A stretch of DNA of 64,000 bases from Gordonibacter faecis. Its GTDB lineage: Bacteria > Actinomycetota > Coriobacteriia > Coriobacteriales > Eggerthellaceae. The stretch lies in NCBI RefSeq assembly GCF_030077735.1, contig NZ_JASJEU010000022.1, positions 1-64,000 on the forward strand. The letters are read 5' to 3'. The notes below the pieces were generated by a model. It ran no database searches, had not been told where the DNA came from, and saw only the letters and a list, made by a program, of their open reading frames with translations. Each line of letters begins with the position of its first letter. Position 1 is the first letter of the stretch. The position numbers and the translations under genes are program-made. Below, in pieces: positions 14,885 to 23,312 of this stretch.

Positions 14885-17377
14885 ATGGGCAACGACAAGT
14901 CGGACAACGTTTCGGCTCAGCATCATACCTACGTCATCGACCGCACCTATCGCGTCGTGTACATGGACAAAGCCGCGCACCGCGTGTTTCCCGCGGGGCA
15001 GGTGGGCCTGCGCTGCTACGAGTCATTCCGCGGGGCAAGCGAGCCGTGCGGCGACTGCCCGTGGCAGCGTGAGGGGAACGACAGCTCCACGCAAACGGTC
15101 ATTTTCAGCGCAAACCGCAACACGTGGTTCGAAATTACCTGCCTGGAAGTGGACTGGTTCAACGAGGGACCCTGCGTCCTGTTTTCCGGCCGCCCGGTTG
15201 AAGACGGCAGCCGCAGCCTGTTCTCCACACTGAGCCAGCCGTCGTCGTATGACGAGCTGTTCGAACTCAACCTGACTGGCGACGCGTACAAAGTGCTGTA
15301 CACCGAGCCCGACAAGTACGTGATGCCAGCCTTAGAAGGCCAGCTCAGCGTTATGTTTGAAGACGTGTTGGAGCACATGATTCACCCGGAGGACCGCGGA
15401 CGGTTCCAAGAATTCTGGGAATTCGGCACGCTGCTTGCCCGCATCGAGCGCTCGGGCGGAATCCTGCGTGGCGAATTTCGCAAGCGCCTCATGCGCGGCG
15501 GCTGGGGCTGGGCGTCCCAAACGTTGGTGCCCGTGAAGCGTGGCGAAGCTGGCGAGACGGTGGTGATGTGCTTCATCGCCGATATTGATGCCGAGGTGAA
15601 GGCACGCAAGGGTGAATTTGAAAGCACGCAGATTCTGCAACTGAAAGAGCATGACCAGCTGACCGGCCTCTATAACGCCGTCACCTTTTACGAGCGCGCC
15701 GAGGCGCTGGTGAAACAACATCCCGAAGACCGCTTCGAAGTGGTGTATTTGGACATAGAGCACTTCAAGCTGTACAACGAATGGCACGGACGCGACGCGG
15801 GCGACATCATGCTGCGCGCCATCGCCGAGCGATTCGCGTTTGGCGCCGAGTGCTGTGGCGGCGTAGCGGGGTATCTCGGCGGGGACGACTTCGCCATAGT
15901 TCTGCCTGCAGGCACGGTGACTGAAGCGGCCGTCGAACATGATTCCCGCAGGCCACCCTTCGATTCTGAGGATACGATAGGCTTCCAGCCCGCTGTCGGT
16001 GTGTGCACTATTGAACCCGGCGACTCAGTGGGCACCGCGTGCGACCACGCCATGATAGCCATGGCCTCTGTCAAAGGTATCTACGGCAAGCGCATTGCCT
16101 GGTACGAAAATTCCATGACCGAAGAGTTGGAAAGCGAAACAAAAACGCTGCTTGAAGTGCAGCGGGCGCTGGCGAACCGCGAATTTGTGCTGTATTGGCA
16201 ACCCCAGTGCAGCACGCGCACGGGGCGCATCGTGGGCCTGGAAGCACTCGTGCGCTGGCAACACCCGCGGCGCGGCCTGGTCATGCCCGGCAGCTTCGTG
16301 CCCGTGCTTGAGCGCAACGGGTTCATCGCCAGCCTGGACTTATACGTGTGGGACGAGGCGTGCCGCCAGCTGCGCGCATGGATCGACCGCGGCGAGCAGC
16401 CGGTGCCCGTGTCGGTGAACATCTCGCGCGCCGATTTGTACGCCATCGATGTGGTGTCCACCTTTGAGGAACTACTGCAGCGCTACGGGCTGGACCACCA
16501 TCTGCTGGAACTGGAAATTACGGAGAGCGCCTACGCCGAAGACGAGCGCATGACCACCACCGTGGAGCGCCTCAAAGAGCACGGCTTCACCATTTTGATG
16601 GACGACTTCGGCAGCGGCTACTCGTCGCTCAACATGCTGAAGGACGTCAACGTTGACATCCTGAAGATTGACATGGGCTTTCTCAACCGCGCAAACGAAT
16701 CGAAGCGCAGCGAAAGCATTCTGGAAGCCGTCGTATCCATGGCGCGCCTCATGGATTTGCGCATTATCGCCGAGGGCACCGAGACGAAAGAGCAGGTGGA
16801 CTTCCTGCAAAGCATCGGCTGCGACTACGCGCAGGGCTACTACTTCTACCGGCCGATGAGCACCGAAACGCTTGAGGCCCTGCTTACTCAGGAAGGCGTC
16901 GTTGACCTGCGTGGTGTGCTGAGCCCCACGATGGAGCTCATCGACATGAAAACGCTGCTGCGCGACGACGTGACCAGCCGAGCCATCATTGACAGCTTGG
17001 TGGGAGGCGTTGCGGTGTACGCCGTTTACCCCGACCGCTTCGAATTGTTGCAGGTGAACAACGCGTACTACCGCGTCACGGGCTGCAACGCCGTGGATTT
17101 GTGCGAGCGGCAAAAACTCATTTCTCGTCAGGTGCACCCCGATGACCTGCCGATTGTCATTGACATGTTCAACCAGGCAGAGCGTCACCCCGTCACGGGG
17201 GCCGAGGGCACGTTTCGCCGCTATCGCCTGAGTGGCGAACTTATGTGGATGCACATGAAGGCGTTCTTCCTGCGCCACGAACAGGACCGCTCCCTTTTCT
17301 TCTGCTCACTAAGCGACGTGACAGAGCAAGGGCACCACAGAGACGAAGATGCCCACGGGAGCATGGACGGGCAGTAG
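14885..17377 (+). CDS. PAS-GGDEF-EAL-PAS cytoplasmic signalling protein
   Basis: A soluble 830-residue protein without membrane helices. An N-terminal PAS-like domain has a CGDCPW cysteine pair (about residues 58-61). Further domains are a second PAS-like domain (about 115-240), a GGDEF domain in which the signature reads GGDDF, an EAL domain and a C-terminal PAS domain (about 700-820, VHPDDLPIVIDMF). The EAL motifs are intact: EALVRW, VNISR, EITES, DDFGSGYSSL, KIDMGF and EGTET. The GGDDF variant may be weakly active or act as a GTP sensor, so phosphodiesterase activity is the safer call. ATG 14885 follows AAGGAG. It lies 205 bp after the other EAL gene. Confidence 0.85.
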   Translation: MGNDKSDNVSAQHHTYVIDRTYRVVYMDKAAHRVFPAGQVGLRCYESFRGASEPCGDCPWQREGNDSSTQTVIFSANRNTWFEITCLEVDWFNEGPCVLFSGRPVEDGSRSLFSTLSQPSSYDELFELNLTGDAYKVLYTEPDKYVMPALEGQLSVMFEDVLEHMIHPEDRGRFQEFWEFGTLLARIERSGGILRGEFRKRLMRGGWGWASQTLVPVKRGEAGETVVMCFIADIDAEVKARKGEFESTQILQLKEHDQLTGLYNAVTFYERAEALVKQHPEDRFEVVYLDIEHFKLYNEWHGRDAGDIMLRAIAERFAFGAECCGGVAGYLGGDDFAIVLPAGTVTEAAVEHDSRRPPFDSEDTIGFQPAVGVCTIEPGDSVGTACDHAMIAMASVKGIYGKRIAWYENSMTEELESETKTLLEVQRALANREFVLYWQPQCSTRTGRIVGLEALVRWQHPRRGLVMPGSFVPVLERNGFIASLDLYVWDEACRQLRAWIDRGEQPVPVSVNISRADLYAIDVVSTFEELLQRYGLDHHLLELEITESAYAEDERMTTTVERLKEHGFTILMDDFGSGYSSLNMLKDVNVDILKIDMGFLNRANESKRSESILEAVVSMARLMDLRIIAEGTETKEQVDFLQSIGCDYAQGYYFYRPMSTETLEALLTQEGVVDLRGVLSPTMELIDMKTLLRDDVTSRAIIDSLVGGVAVYAVYPDRFELLQVNNAYYRVTGCNAVDLCERQKLISRQVHPDDLPIVIDMFNQAERHPVTGAEGTFRRYRLSGELMWMHMKAFFLRHEQDRSLFFCSLSDVTEQGHHRDEDAHGSMDGQ

Positions 17378-17449
17378 AACACCTGCGTGCAGCGATTGGC
17401 ACACCGTCGCGCGGAGTTGGCAGGCAAAGGGAGGACCCCTTGCCCGACG

Positions 17450-18352
17450 CTACAGCCCCAGACCCACGGTCATGTGCATCAGGTAGAACGCGAATCGCAT
17501 GACGAAGATGCCCGCCAGCGCCAGCACGCACGCAACAACCGCACGCTGCACGCTCAGGCGGCGTGCGCCCGCCGCCTCACCCGTGGGCGCACGCCCGAAG
17601 AGCGCTTGCGCATCCAGCGCCACACCGCCCAGCGCCAGCACGCCGAACGCGGCAATCATCAGGCCATAGTACGGCACGAGGTCAGCCGCCGTGAGGTAGG
17701 CGTTCTCGATGTTCGGCAAGTCGGCGCTCTGGAGGCCGAACGACACGAGGTTCGCCACCAGGGCCACCCCGGCCAGCACCACCAGCGCGCGCCCGAACGA
17801 TCCCTCGGCCGGCTGATAGCGCGCCGCGCTCAGGCCCACGAGCGCCAGCAGCGGGCCACCCACCAGCGCATTCAGCCACAAGTTCAGCGGCACATACACC
17901 GTGTACCACGAGATGATGGTGTCAGCCGCGTAGGCAAACGCCACCGCCGTGATGAATACCACGCCCGCCACCAGGGCAAGCGCCATCCACACGCGCATGA
18001 GGCCCACACGCGGCCGCTCCGAAAACGAGTAGAGCCAGTACACGCCCGCCAGCGCCAAGAACACTACGGCGCAAAACACCTCGGTGGAAAGCGGGCTGCG
18101 CCCCACGCCCAGAAACACGTAGAGGGCGTTGGCCGGGTTGCCGAGGTGCGTGGCCGAAGCCACCAGCCCCACCATGGACGTGACCAGGGGAATGCTGAGG
18201 AAGCGCTGGATGCGTTGGCGCACGTCGGCATTAAGCCCGCCGCGCACAAGCGGCAGGCCCATGAGGATGAACGCCATCACGCCCGACGGCGCCAGCGTCG
18301 TGAACAGCACCAGGGTAATTTCACCAAGCGCGTTGTTCAACCCCGTAATCAC
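17450..18352 (-). CDS. DmsC-like membrane anchor subunit (second copy)
   Basis: About 300 residues with eight or nine membrane helices. LVLFTTLAPSGVMAFILMGLPL near the start and a His in ASATHLGNPANAL match DmsC-type quinol-oxidising anchors. GTG at 18352 is preferred as start because AGGAG lies six bases upstream; the TTG at 18358 abuts that site. It is coupled to the TorD-like gene (stop codon nine bases upstream of the start). No catalytic or 4Fe-4S subunit is in this short operon, so it may serve the dms enzyme next door or a molybdoenzyme encoded elsewhere. Confidence 0.82.
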   Translation of the reverse strand: MITGLNNALGEITLVLFTTLAPSGVMAFILMGLPLVRGGLNADVRQRIQRFLSIPLVTSMVGLVASATHLGNPANALYVFLGVGRSPLSTEVFCAVVFLALAGVYWLYSFSERPRVGLMRVWMALALVAGVVFITAVAFAYAADTIISWYTVYVPLNLWLNALVGGPLLALVGLSAARYQPAEGSFGRALVVLAGVALVANLVSFGLQSADLPNIENAYLTAADLVPYYGLMIAAFGVLALGGVALDAQALFGRAPTGEAAGARRLSVQRAVVACVLALAGIFVMRFAFYLMHMTVGLGL

Positions 18353-18361
18353 AGCCAACTC

Positions 18362-19006
18362 CTAGCGGTAGTACCTCGGGTAGCTCACCTCAAGTGCAAG
18401 GGCGCTTTGGATACCCTCCAGGCTGGCCTTCGCTAGTTGCGCGAGGCCCTGGTAGAACGGCTGCTCGGCCGCCGCGGCCAGCTGCTCAAGGAAGTGCGAC
18501 GACCACGTGAGCACATGCAGGCGCAGAAAGTCGTCCAGCACCTCGGGACGGTTGCGGGCAATCCAGGCCATCAGCACCAGCAGAAGTCCGATATGATCCT
18601 CGGGTGTTTTGTCGTCGTCAAGTCGTTGAATGCCCTGTTCACGCATCCACGCGCGCAACGCCAGCGTGCTCTCGCCAAACACGACGCACTCCCGGTCGGT
18701 GTACACCGAACCCCACGGCGGCGCCGGCTTCGCAGCCGGGCCAATGAACAGACGGCGGTATTCCCACACGAGGTCGTCATCCATCGTGCCTTTCGCCAGG
18801 CCTTCCTTCATGAGGCCCAGGTCGCGCTGCGCCTCGTCCGTATCGACGAACGGCCACTCGCCCGCCGCCGCGTCCGCGTCGAGCGCGGCCAGCGCCTCAA
18901 AGGCCGCTCCCGCGTCGCCCTTCACCGGGTCCTGCAAGAAGAACGGCCCCAGCGTCTCACCCACAAAAGCAATGCTTTCCAGCACGGCTTCCTTATTCTC
19001 ATCCAT
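18362..19006 (-). CDS. TorD/DmsD-family molybdoenzyme chaperone
   Basis: A 214-residue, all-helical cytoplasmic chaperone that binds the twin-arginine leader of a molybdoenzyme and holds it until the cofactor is inserted. The family hallmarks are visible: EYRRLFIGPAAKPAPPWGSVY in the middle and TPEDHIGLLLVLMAWIA towards the C-terminus. Start: ATG after AGAGGAGTGGGAC. It is followed at once by the second DmsC-like gene and separated from dmsABC by a terminator, so it probably has its own promoter. Confidence 0.88.
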   Translation of the reverse strand: MDENKEAVLESIAFVGETLGPFFLQDPVKGDAGAAFEALAALDADAAAGEWPFVDTDEAQRDLGLMKEGLAKGTMDDDLVWEYRRLFIGPAAKPAPPWGSVYTDRECVVFGESTLALRAWMREQGIQRLDDDKTPEDHIGLLLVLMAWIARNRPEVLDDFLRLHVLTWSSHFLEQLAAAAEQPFYQGLAQLAKASLEGIQSALALEVSYPRYYR

Positions 19007-19024
19007 GTCCCACTCCTCTCAAAA

Positions 19025-19062
19025 AGCAAGCAAGGTGCGCCCATTGTAGCGCACCTTGCTTC
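19025..19062 (-). terminator. Terminator closing the dmsABC operon
   Basis: On the minus strand GCAAGGTGCGC pairs with GCGCACCTTGC and is followed by TTGCTTTTTG. It lies between the first dmsC-like gene and torD, so some transcription may stop here. Confidence 0.85.
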
Positions 19063-19109
19063 GATCAGCGTATGTCGTCAGCCAACGGTTGCGGCATCCT
19101 CAGAAAGCC

Positions 19110-19973
19110 TTAGAAACTGAGGCCCACCGACAGCTGCACCGCGTAAAACACCAGGCGAGCGAGGAAGATACCCACCACGGCCAGCACGGTGCCCACGCCG
19201 GCCAGCGCCACCGGGCTCTTGCCCATGAGCGCCACGATGTTCGCCACCGCTGCCGCCAGAAGGCAGATCACGGCCGCCACCAGGTAGGTCATAGCCGCAG
19301 CCACCAAGTCGGCGCCAGACACGAGCGGGTTCACCATATCATTCACGCCCATAACCTGAGCGCAGAAGCCCGCGACCGCCAGCAGCGCGCCCACGACAAC
19401 CACCACGAGCGCGGCCATCTTGAACGAGCCCTTCAGCGCGTCGGTGAGCGAGCCGGCCAGACCCAGCACCAACGTACCCAGCGGCAAGCCACCCACCAGG
19501 GCAAAGCCCAGCATCTGCACGATAACCAGCGGGCTGTTCCACGAGGCGATAGTCTCCATCATATACGCCATGCCGGTAAAGCAGGCGAACACGATGGCGG
19601 CCAGGGCCACCACGGCGGCGAAGCCCTTGCGTGCGCCACCCTGCAGCTTGCCGGCCAGCGCCACGATGACGTACACCACAGCCAGCACCACGAAGAGGGA
19701 GCCCACCAGAATCTCGTTCGACAGCGGCGAGGAACTAATGCCCGCGAACACACCCACCGCATGCATGGGCGATGCCAGGTGGAAGAACGAGGCGGCGAAG
19801 CCCACAAGCACCACCACGAGCGGAATAAGCGTCATCTGGTCAATCTTCTTCAGCTGCTCATCCGTGAACTTCGTGGTGAAGAAGGCCAGGGCAAGCGCGA
19901 TGAACGCGCCGGCACCCATCGGAGCCAGGGTCGTGAACAGCGCCAGAGGCAGTTCAGCGAATGCGGCCTCCAT
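19110..19973 (-). CDS. dmsC: DMSO reductase anchor subunit DmsC
   Basis: A 287-residue integral membrane subunit with eight predicted helices, which should oxidise menaquinol and pass electrons to the DmsB-like subunit. PLALFTTLAPMGAGAFIALAL at the start and FFHLASPMHA near residue 70 (His) are typical. It starts two bases from the dmsB stop, with GGAGGTGATG inside the end of dmsB, so translation is coupled. It shares the same architecture with the second anchor at 17450-18352 but differs widely in sequence. Confidence 0.88.
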   Translation of the reverse strand: MEAAFAELPLALFTTLAPMGAGAFIALALAFFTTKFTDEQLKKIDQMTLIPLVVVLVGFAASFFHLASPMHAVGVFAGISSSPLSNEILVGSLFVVLAVVYVIVALAGKLQGGARKGFAAVVALAAIVFACFTGMAYMMETIASWNSPLVIVQMLGFALVGGLPLGTLVLGLAGSLTDALKGSFKMAALVVVVVGALLAVAGFCAQVMGVNDMVNPLVSGADLVAAAMTYLVAAVICLLAAAVANIVALMGKSPVALAGVGTVLAVVGIFLARLVFYAVQLSVGLSF

Positions 19974-19974
19974 G

Positions 19975-20595
19975 CTACATCACCTCCAGGGGATTAACGA
20001 CCTTGCCATCAGCGCTACCCGCCGGCTTGGCATCCGCGGAGGGCTTGATGTAGAGGTTCGGGTTCGTGTACGTCGGTTCGGGCAGAGGCGCAATGTTACC
20101 GCGCTCGCCCATCTTGGCCATTTCCTCAACCGTGCCGAAGTCAAGCGCACGGGCGGGGCAAGCCTCCACACACACCGGCTTCTCGCCAGCGGCCACGCGC
20201 TCGGCACAGCCGTCGCACTTCACCGAGTGGCCCTTTTCGCGGTCCACCTTCGGCGCGTTGTACGGACAGGCCATGTGGCAGTAACCGCAGCCCACACACT
20301 TATCGGCATCCACCATCACAAGGCCCGTCTCATCATCCTTGTGCATAGCACCGGTCGGGCACACCTTCGTGCAAGCCGGGTCGTCGCAGTGGTTGCACGA
20401 CAGGGACAGCGGGTAGCTTCCACACGTGCTTACAATGCAGCCGTTCGCGTCCTTCGTCGTTTCACCGTAGGTCACTTCGTACACCTTGCGGTACGCCGTT
20501 CCCACTTTCAAATCTTTATAGTCTTTGCAGGCCATCTCGCAGGTTTTGCAACCGGTGCAGCGAGTGCCGTCGAAAGAAAATGCATAGTGCGTCAT
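19975..20595 (-). CDS. dmsB: DMSO reductase iron-sulfur subunit DmsB
   Basis: Electron transfer subunit of 206 residues with four 4Fe-4S clusters. The cysteine motifs appear in order: CTGCKTCEMAC; CNHCDDPACTKVCP; CVGCGYCHMACP; and CDGCAERVAAGEKPVCVEACP. The Y-x-R-K-VYEVTYG segment between the first and second motifs is typical of DmsB. There is no signal peptide; it would be exported as a partner of the TAT-carried catalytic subunit. A GGAAGGGG site precedes the ATG. Confidence 0.92.
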   Translation of the reverse strand: MTHYAFSFDGTRCTGCKTCEMACKDYKDLKVGTAYRKVYEVTYGETTKDANGCIVSTCGSYPLSLSCNHCDDPACTKVCPTGAMHKDDETGLVMVDADKCVGCGYCHMACPYNAPKVDREKGHSVKCDGCAERVAAGEKPVCVEACPARALDFGTVEEMAKMGERGNIAPLPEPTYTNPNLYIKPSADAKPAGSADGKVVNPLEVM

Positions 20596-20624
20596 AACGT
20601 AACCCCTTCCTTTCCTCGCCGCCG

Positions 20625-23039
20625 CTAGGCCTTCGCAACTTCGCAGATGTTCGTGTGCTGCGGGTTGCCCTTCGACAGGGGCGAAGGACGCTGGGTGGTC
20701 AGCGTGTTAATACTACCGCCCTGGTCAACGCCGTTCGCGTCCGCTTCAAACCAAGCGCCCTGCGACACGGCCACCGTACCCGGAACCACGCGAGGCGTCA
20801 CCTTAGCCCACAGCTCAATCTCGCCGAACTCGTTCTTCACGCGCACACGGTCGCCCTGAGCGATGCCGCGCTGCTCCGCGTCAGCCGGGTTGATCCAGGC
20901 CTCCTGCGGGTTGACTTCCTTAAGCTCGGGCATGAAGCCCCACGACGAGTGGATGCGACCGCGATAGTGGAAGCCTGCCAGGACGAGCGGATACTCGTCG
21001 GTCGTGGTTTCAACGCCGTACCATTCGGGCAGATACACCGGAATAGGAGGCATGGTGTCCATACCGGGCAGCGTGTCGTCGGCCTCAAGTTCCCAGCCTT
21101 CGGTGAACTCAAGTAGCTTCTCGGAGAAGATTTCAATCTTGCCGGACGGCGTGGTCAGCTTGTTGGCCACCGGGTCGTCGCGGAACTTCTTCATGGACAC
21201 AACCGGGTCGTGCTCTTCGATATAGACGCCCATTTCCACAGCCTCTTCCCAGGTGGGAAGCTTCGGGCTCTTCTCGCGAGACTTCTCGTACTGCTCTTTA
21301 ATGCGCTCTTCCTCGGTCTTGCCCTCGGTGAACTTGTCGGCCACGCCGAAGCGCTCGGCCATCATCGTGGCCATCTCGTAGGCCGTCTTGCGCTCGAACT
21401 TGGGCGTGGTGCACGCCGTGCCCGTAATCATGTAGCCCACATCGGAGCCCGTGGAAATCTGCGAGGTCTGCTCGAAGCGGAACAGGTCGGGCAGCACTAC
21501 GTCGGAGTACATCATGGAGTCGCACATCACCGTGTCAATACCCAGAATGAACTCGCACTTCGTGTCGTCAGCCAGAATCTCGTGCGCCTTGTTGATCTGC
21601 GAGTGCTGGTTCGTCAGGCAGTTGCCAGCGTAGTTGATCATGTACTTGATGTTCGTCTTCAGCTTGTCAGCATTCTTCACACCCGCGTTCTTCGAAGTCA
21701 TCTCGGTGCCGTGGTCGATGGCATCGGTGAACAGGAAGCACGGAATAGACGTCTTCACGGGGTTCGTACCGGCCGCCATCGACGTGCTGGTGGGGCTGGT
21801 GCGGTCTTCACGCGTGCCGTTGTTCGTGCCGGGCAGACCAATCTGACCAACGAGGCAAGGAAGCGTCATGATAGCCCACGCCGTCCACTCGCCGTTGCTG
21901 CGGCGCTGCGGGCCCCAACCCTGATTCACATAGAGCGGCTTCGTCGTACCAATTTCCTCGGCCAGGCTTTCGATGCGCTCAGCAGGGATGCCGGTGATCT
22001 TCGCGGCCCACTCAGGCGTCTTTTCCACCATGTCGTAGCCCGTGCCCATGATGTAGTCGTAGTAGGACATGTGCTTGCCCTTGTACGCCTCGGGCATGGT
22101 TTCCTCGTCGTAGCCCTGGCAATACGTGTGCAGGAAGTCCAGGTCAACCATATCGTTCTTAATCAGGTAATGCGCGATGCCCGCCACCAGTGCGGCATCG
22201 GTGCCCGGGTTGATGGGCAGCCACTGATCGGAGTGACCCATGATGGAGTCGTTCATGCGGTAGTCAATCATGTAAATTTTCGCACCCGTGCGCTCACGCA
22301 GATGCACCCAGTCATAGTGCGTGGTCAAGCCACCCTGGCGCGTTTCGGTGGGGCTGGAGCCGAAGATGAGCACCAGCTTGGCGTCCTCAGCCGTCTTGAA
22401 CGAGCTGCCACCGTTGCCCTTCGAACCATACATATAGGGCGTGATGCAGGAGATCTGCGCGGTGGAGTAGCTGTTATAGAAGTTCAGATAACCGCCGATC
22501 AAGTTCAGGAAACGGTTGAACGGGCGCGAGGTCGTAGCCGACACGCCAGTGGCGTAAGGCACGTACACGGCTTCGTTGCCGTACTTTTCGATAACTTCCT
22601 TCAGCTTGTCGGCCGCGATGTCGATGGCCTCGTCCCAGCTGATCTGCTCGTATTTACCCTCACCACGCTTGGTGCCTTCCACTCGCTTCATGGGGTAGTT
22701 GATACGATCTGGGCTGGCAAGCCAACGGCGATAGCTACGGCCACGCAGGCACGCGCGGGGCTGGGGATCGTCGAAGCCCGCATCCTTGCTGGTATAGGTA
22801 TCCACCCACACCACTTCGTCATCCTGCACATGGAACTTCAGGCTGCACCTACCCGGGCAGTTGATGGCGCAGTGGCCCCAGGTGATGGTTTCCTCGGTTG
22901 CGGCGTGCGCTGCGGGCACGCCTGCGCCGAAGAGTGAATCGGTCGCGGCGACGGTTCCGCCGACGGCAGCCAGCGCACCGAGCGCGCCTGTCGTCTTCAC
23001 AAACGTGCGGCGGCTCAAACTCGGCATAGTGTCTGACAT
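20625..23039 (-). CDS. dmsA: DMSO reductase-type molybdopterin catalytic subunit DmsA
   Basis: An 804-residue periplasmic (outward-facing) reductase. The twin-arginine leader is LSRRTFVKTTGALGAL, ending near AHA. A 4Fe-4S motif follows (CAINCPGRCSLKFHV ... ACLRGRS). The YNSYSTAQISC stretch corresponds to the region that carries the molybdenum-ligating serine in DmsA, favouring S- or N-oxide reductase chemistry. The C-terminal molybdopterin-binding domain ends near SKGNPQHTNICEV. The substrate (DMSO, methionine sulfoxide, TMAO or another) cannot be read from the sequence. It is first in the dmsABC operon and divergent from a LuxR regulator. Confidence 0.9.
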   Translation of the reverse strand: MSDTMPSLSRRTFVKTTGALGALAAVGGTVAATDSLFGAGVPAAHAATEETITWGHCAINCPGRCSLKFHVQDDEVVWVDTYTSKDAGFDDPQPRACLRGRSYRRWLASPDRINYPMKRVEGTKRGEGKYEQISWDEAIDIAADKLKEVIEKYGNEAVYVPYATGVSATTSRPFNRFLNLIGGYLNFYNSYSTAQISCITPYMYGSKGNGGSSFKTAEDAKLVLIFGSSPTETRQGGLTTHYDWVHLRERTGAKIYMIDYRMNDSIMGHSDQWLPINPGTDAALVAGIAHYLIKNDMVDLDFLHTYCQGYDEETMPEAYKGKHMSYYDYIMGTGYDMVEKTPEWAAKITGIPAERIESLAEEIGTTKPLYVNQGWGPQRRSNGEWTAWAIMTLPCLVGQIGLPGTNNGTREDRTSPTSTSMAAGTNPVKTSIPCFLFTDAIDHGTEMTSKNAGVKNADKLKTNIKYMINYAGNCLTNQHSQINKAHEILADDTKCEFILGIDTVMCDSMMYSDVVLPDLFRFEQTSQISTGSDVGYMITGTACTTPKFERKTAYEMATMMAERFGVADKFTEGKTEEERIKEQYEKSREKSPKLPTWEEAVEMGVYIEEHDPVVSMKKFRDDPVANKLTTPSGKIEIFSEKLLEFTEGWELEADDTLPGMDTMPPIPVYLPEWYGVETTTDEYPLVLAGFHYRGRIHSSWGFMPELKEVNPQEAWINPADAEQRGIAQGDRVRVKNEFGEIELWAKVTPRVVPGTVAVSQGAWFEADANGVDQGGSINTLTTQRPSPLSKGNPQHTNICEVAKA

Positions 23040-23173
23040 ACTCTCTCCCCCTTCTAAGCTTCCTCGATTCGCCCGGCGGCTCCCGCGTCGGGCGTTGTGT
23101 CGCGTGTCGGTCGATCGACGAACACGCGACGGTTATGCAACGCGGCACACAATACACGTGCGGGTGAATCGCT

Positions 23174-23230
23174 TGTCACATAAAATGTGGTAATTTTTCG
23201 TTTGCGCAGGTCAATTAGCAGTATGTGACA
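23174..23230. promoter_or_regulatory. Palindromic sites in the dmsA/luxR divergent region
   Basis: CACAT-AAA-ATGTG (23177-23189) is a perfect dyad. TGTCACATA (23174-23182) recurs inverted as TATGTGACA (23222-23230). These are the best candidate sites for the adjacent LuxR-type regulator or a global regulator controlling both genes. Confidence 0.55.
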
Positions 23231-23312
23231 TGGTTTCGGGTGACATCAGCGCGCGGTTGCACCGCTTAGGCTATACTGCACAGCGCATCGTAAATGAGAG
23301 AACAGAGGGGCA

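Noticed and set aside
15850..15900. Active diguanylate cyclase in the second EAL protein
   Set aside because: The signature is GGDDF rather than GGDEF or GGEEF, so synthase activity cannot be claimed from sequence.
17387..18436. 349-codon plus-strand frame opposite the anchor gene
   Set aside because: Composed of Arg/His/Gln-rich residues; the complement of hydrophobic codons on the other strand.
21210..22937. 575-codon plus-strand frame opposite dmsA
   Set aside because: Shadow frame; the minus strand encodes a full DmsA.
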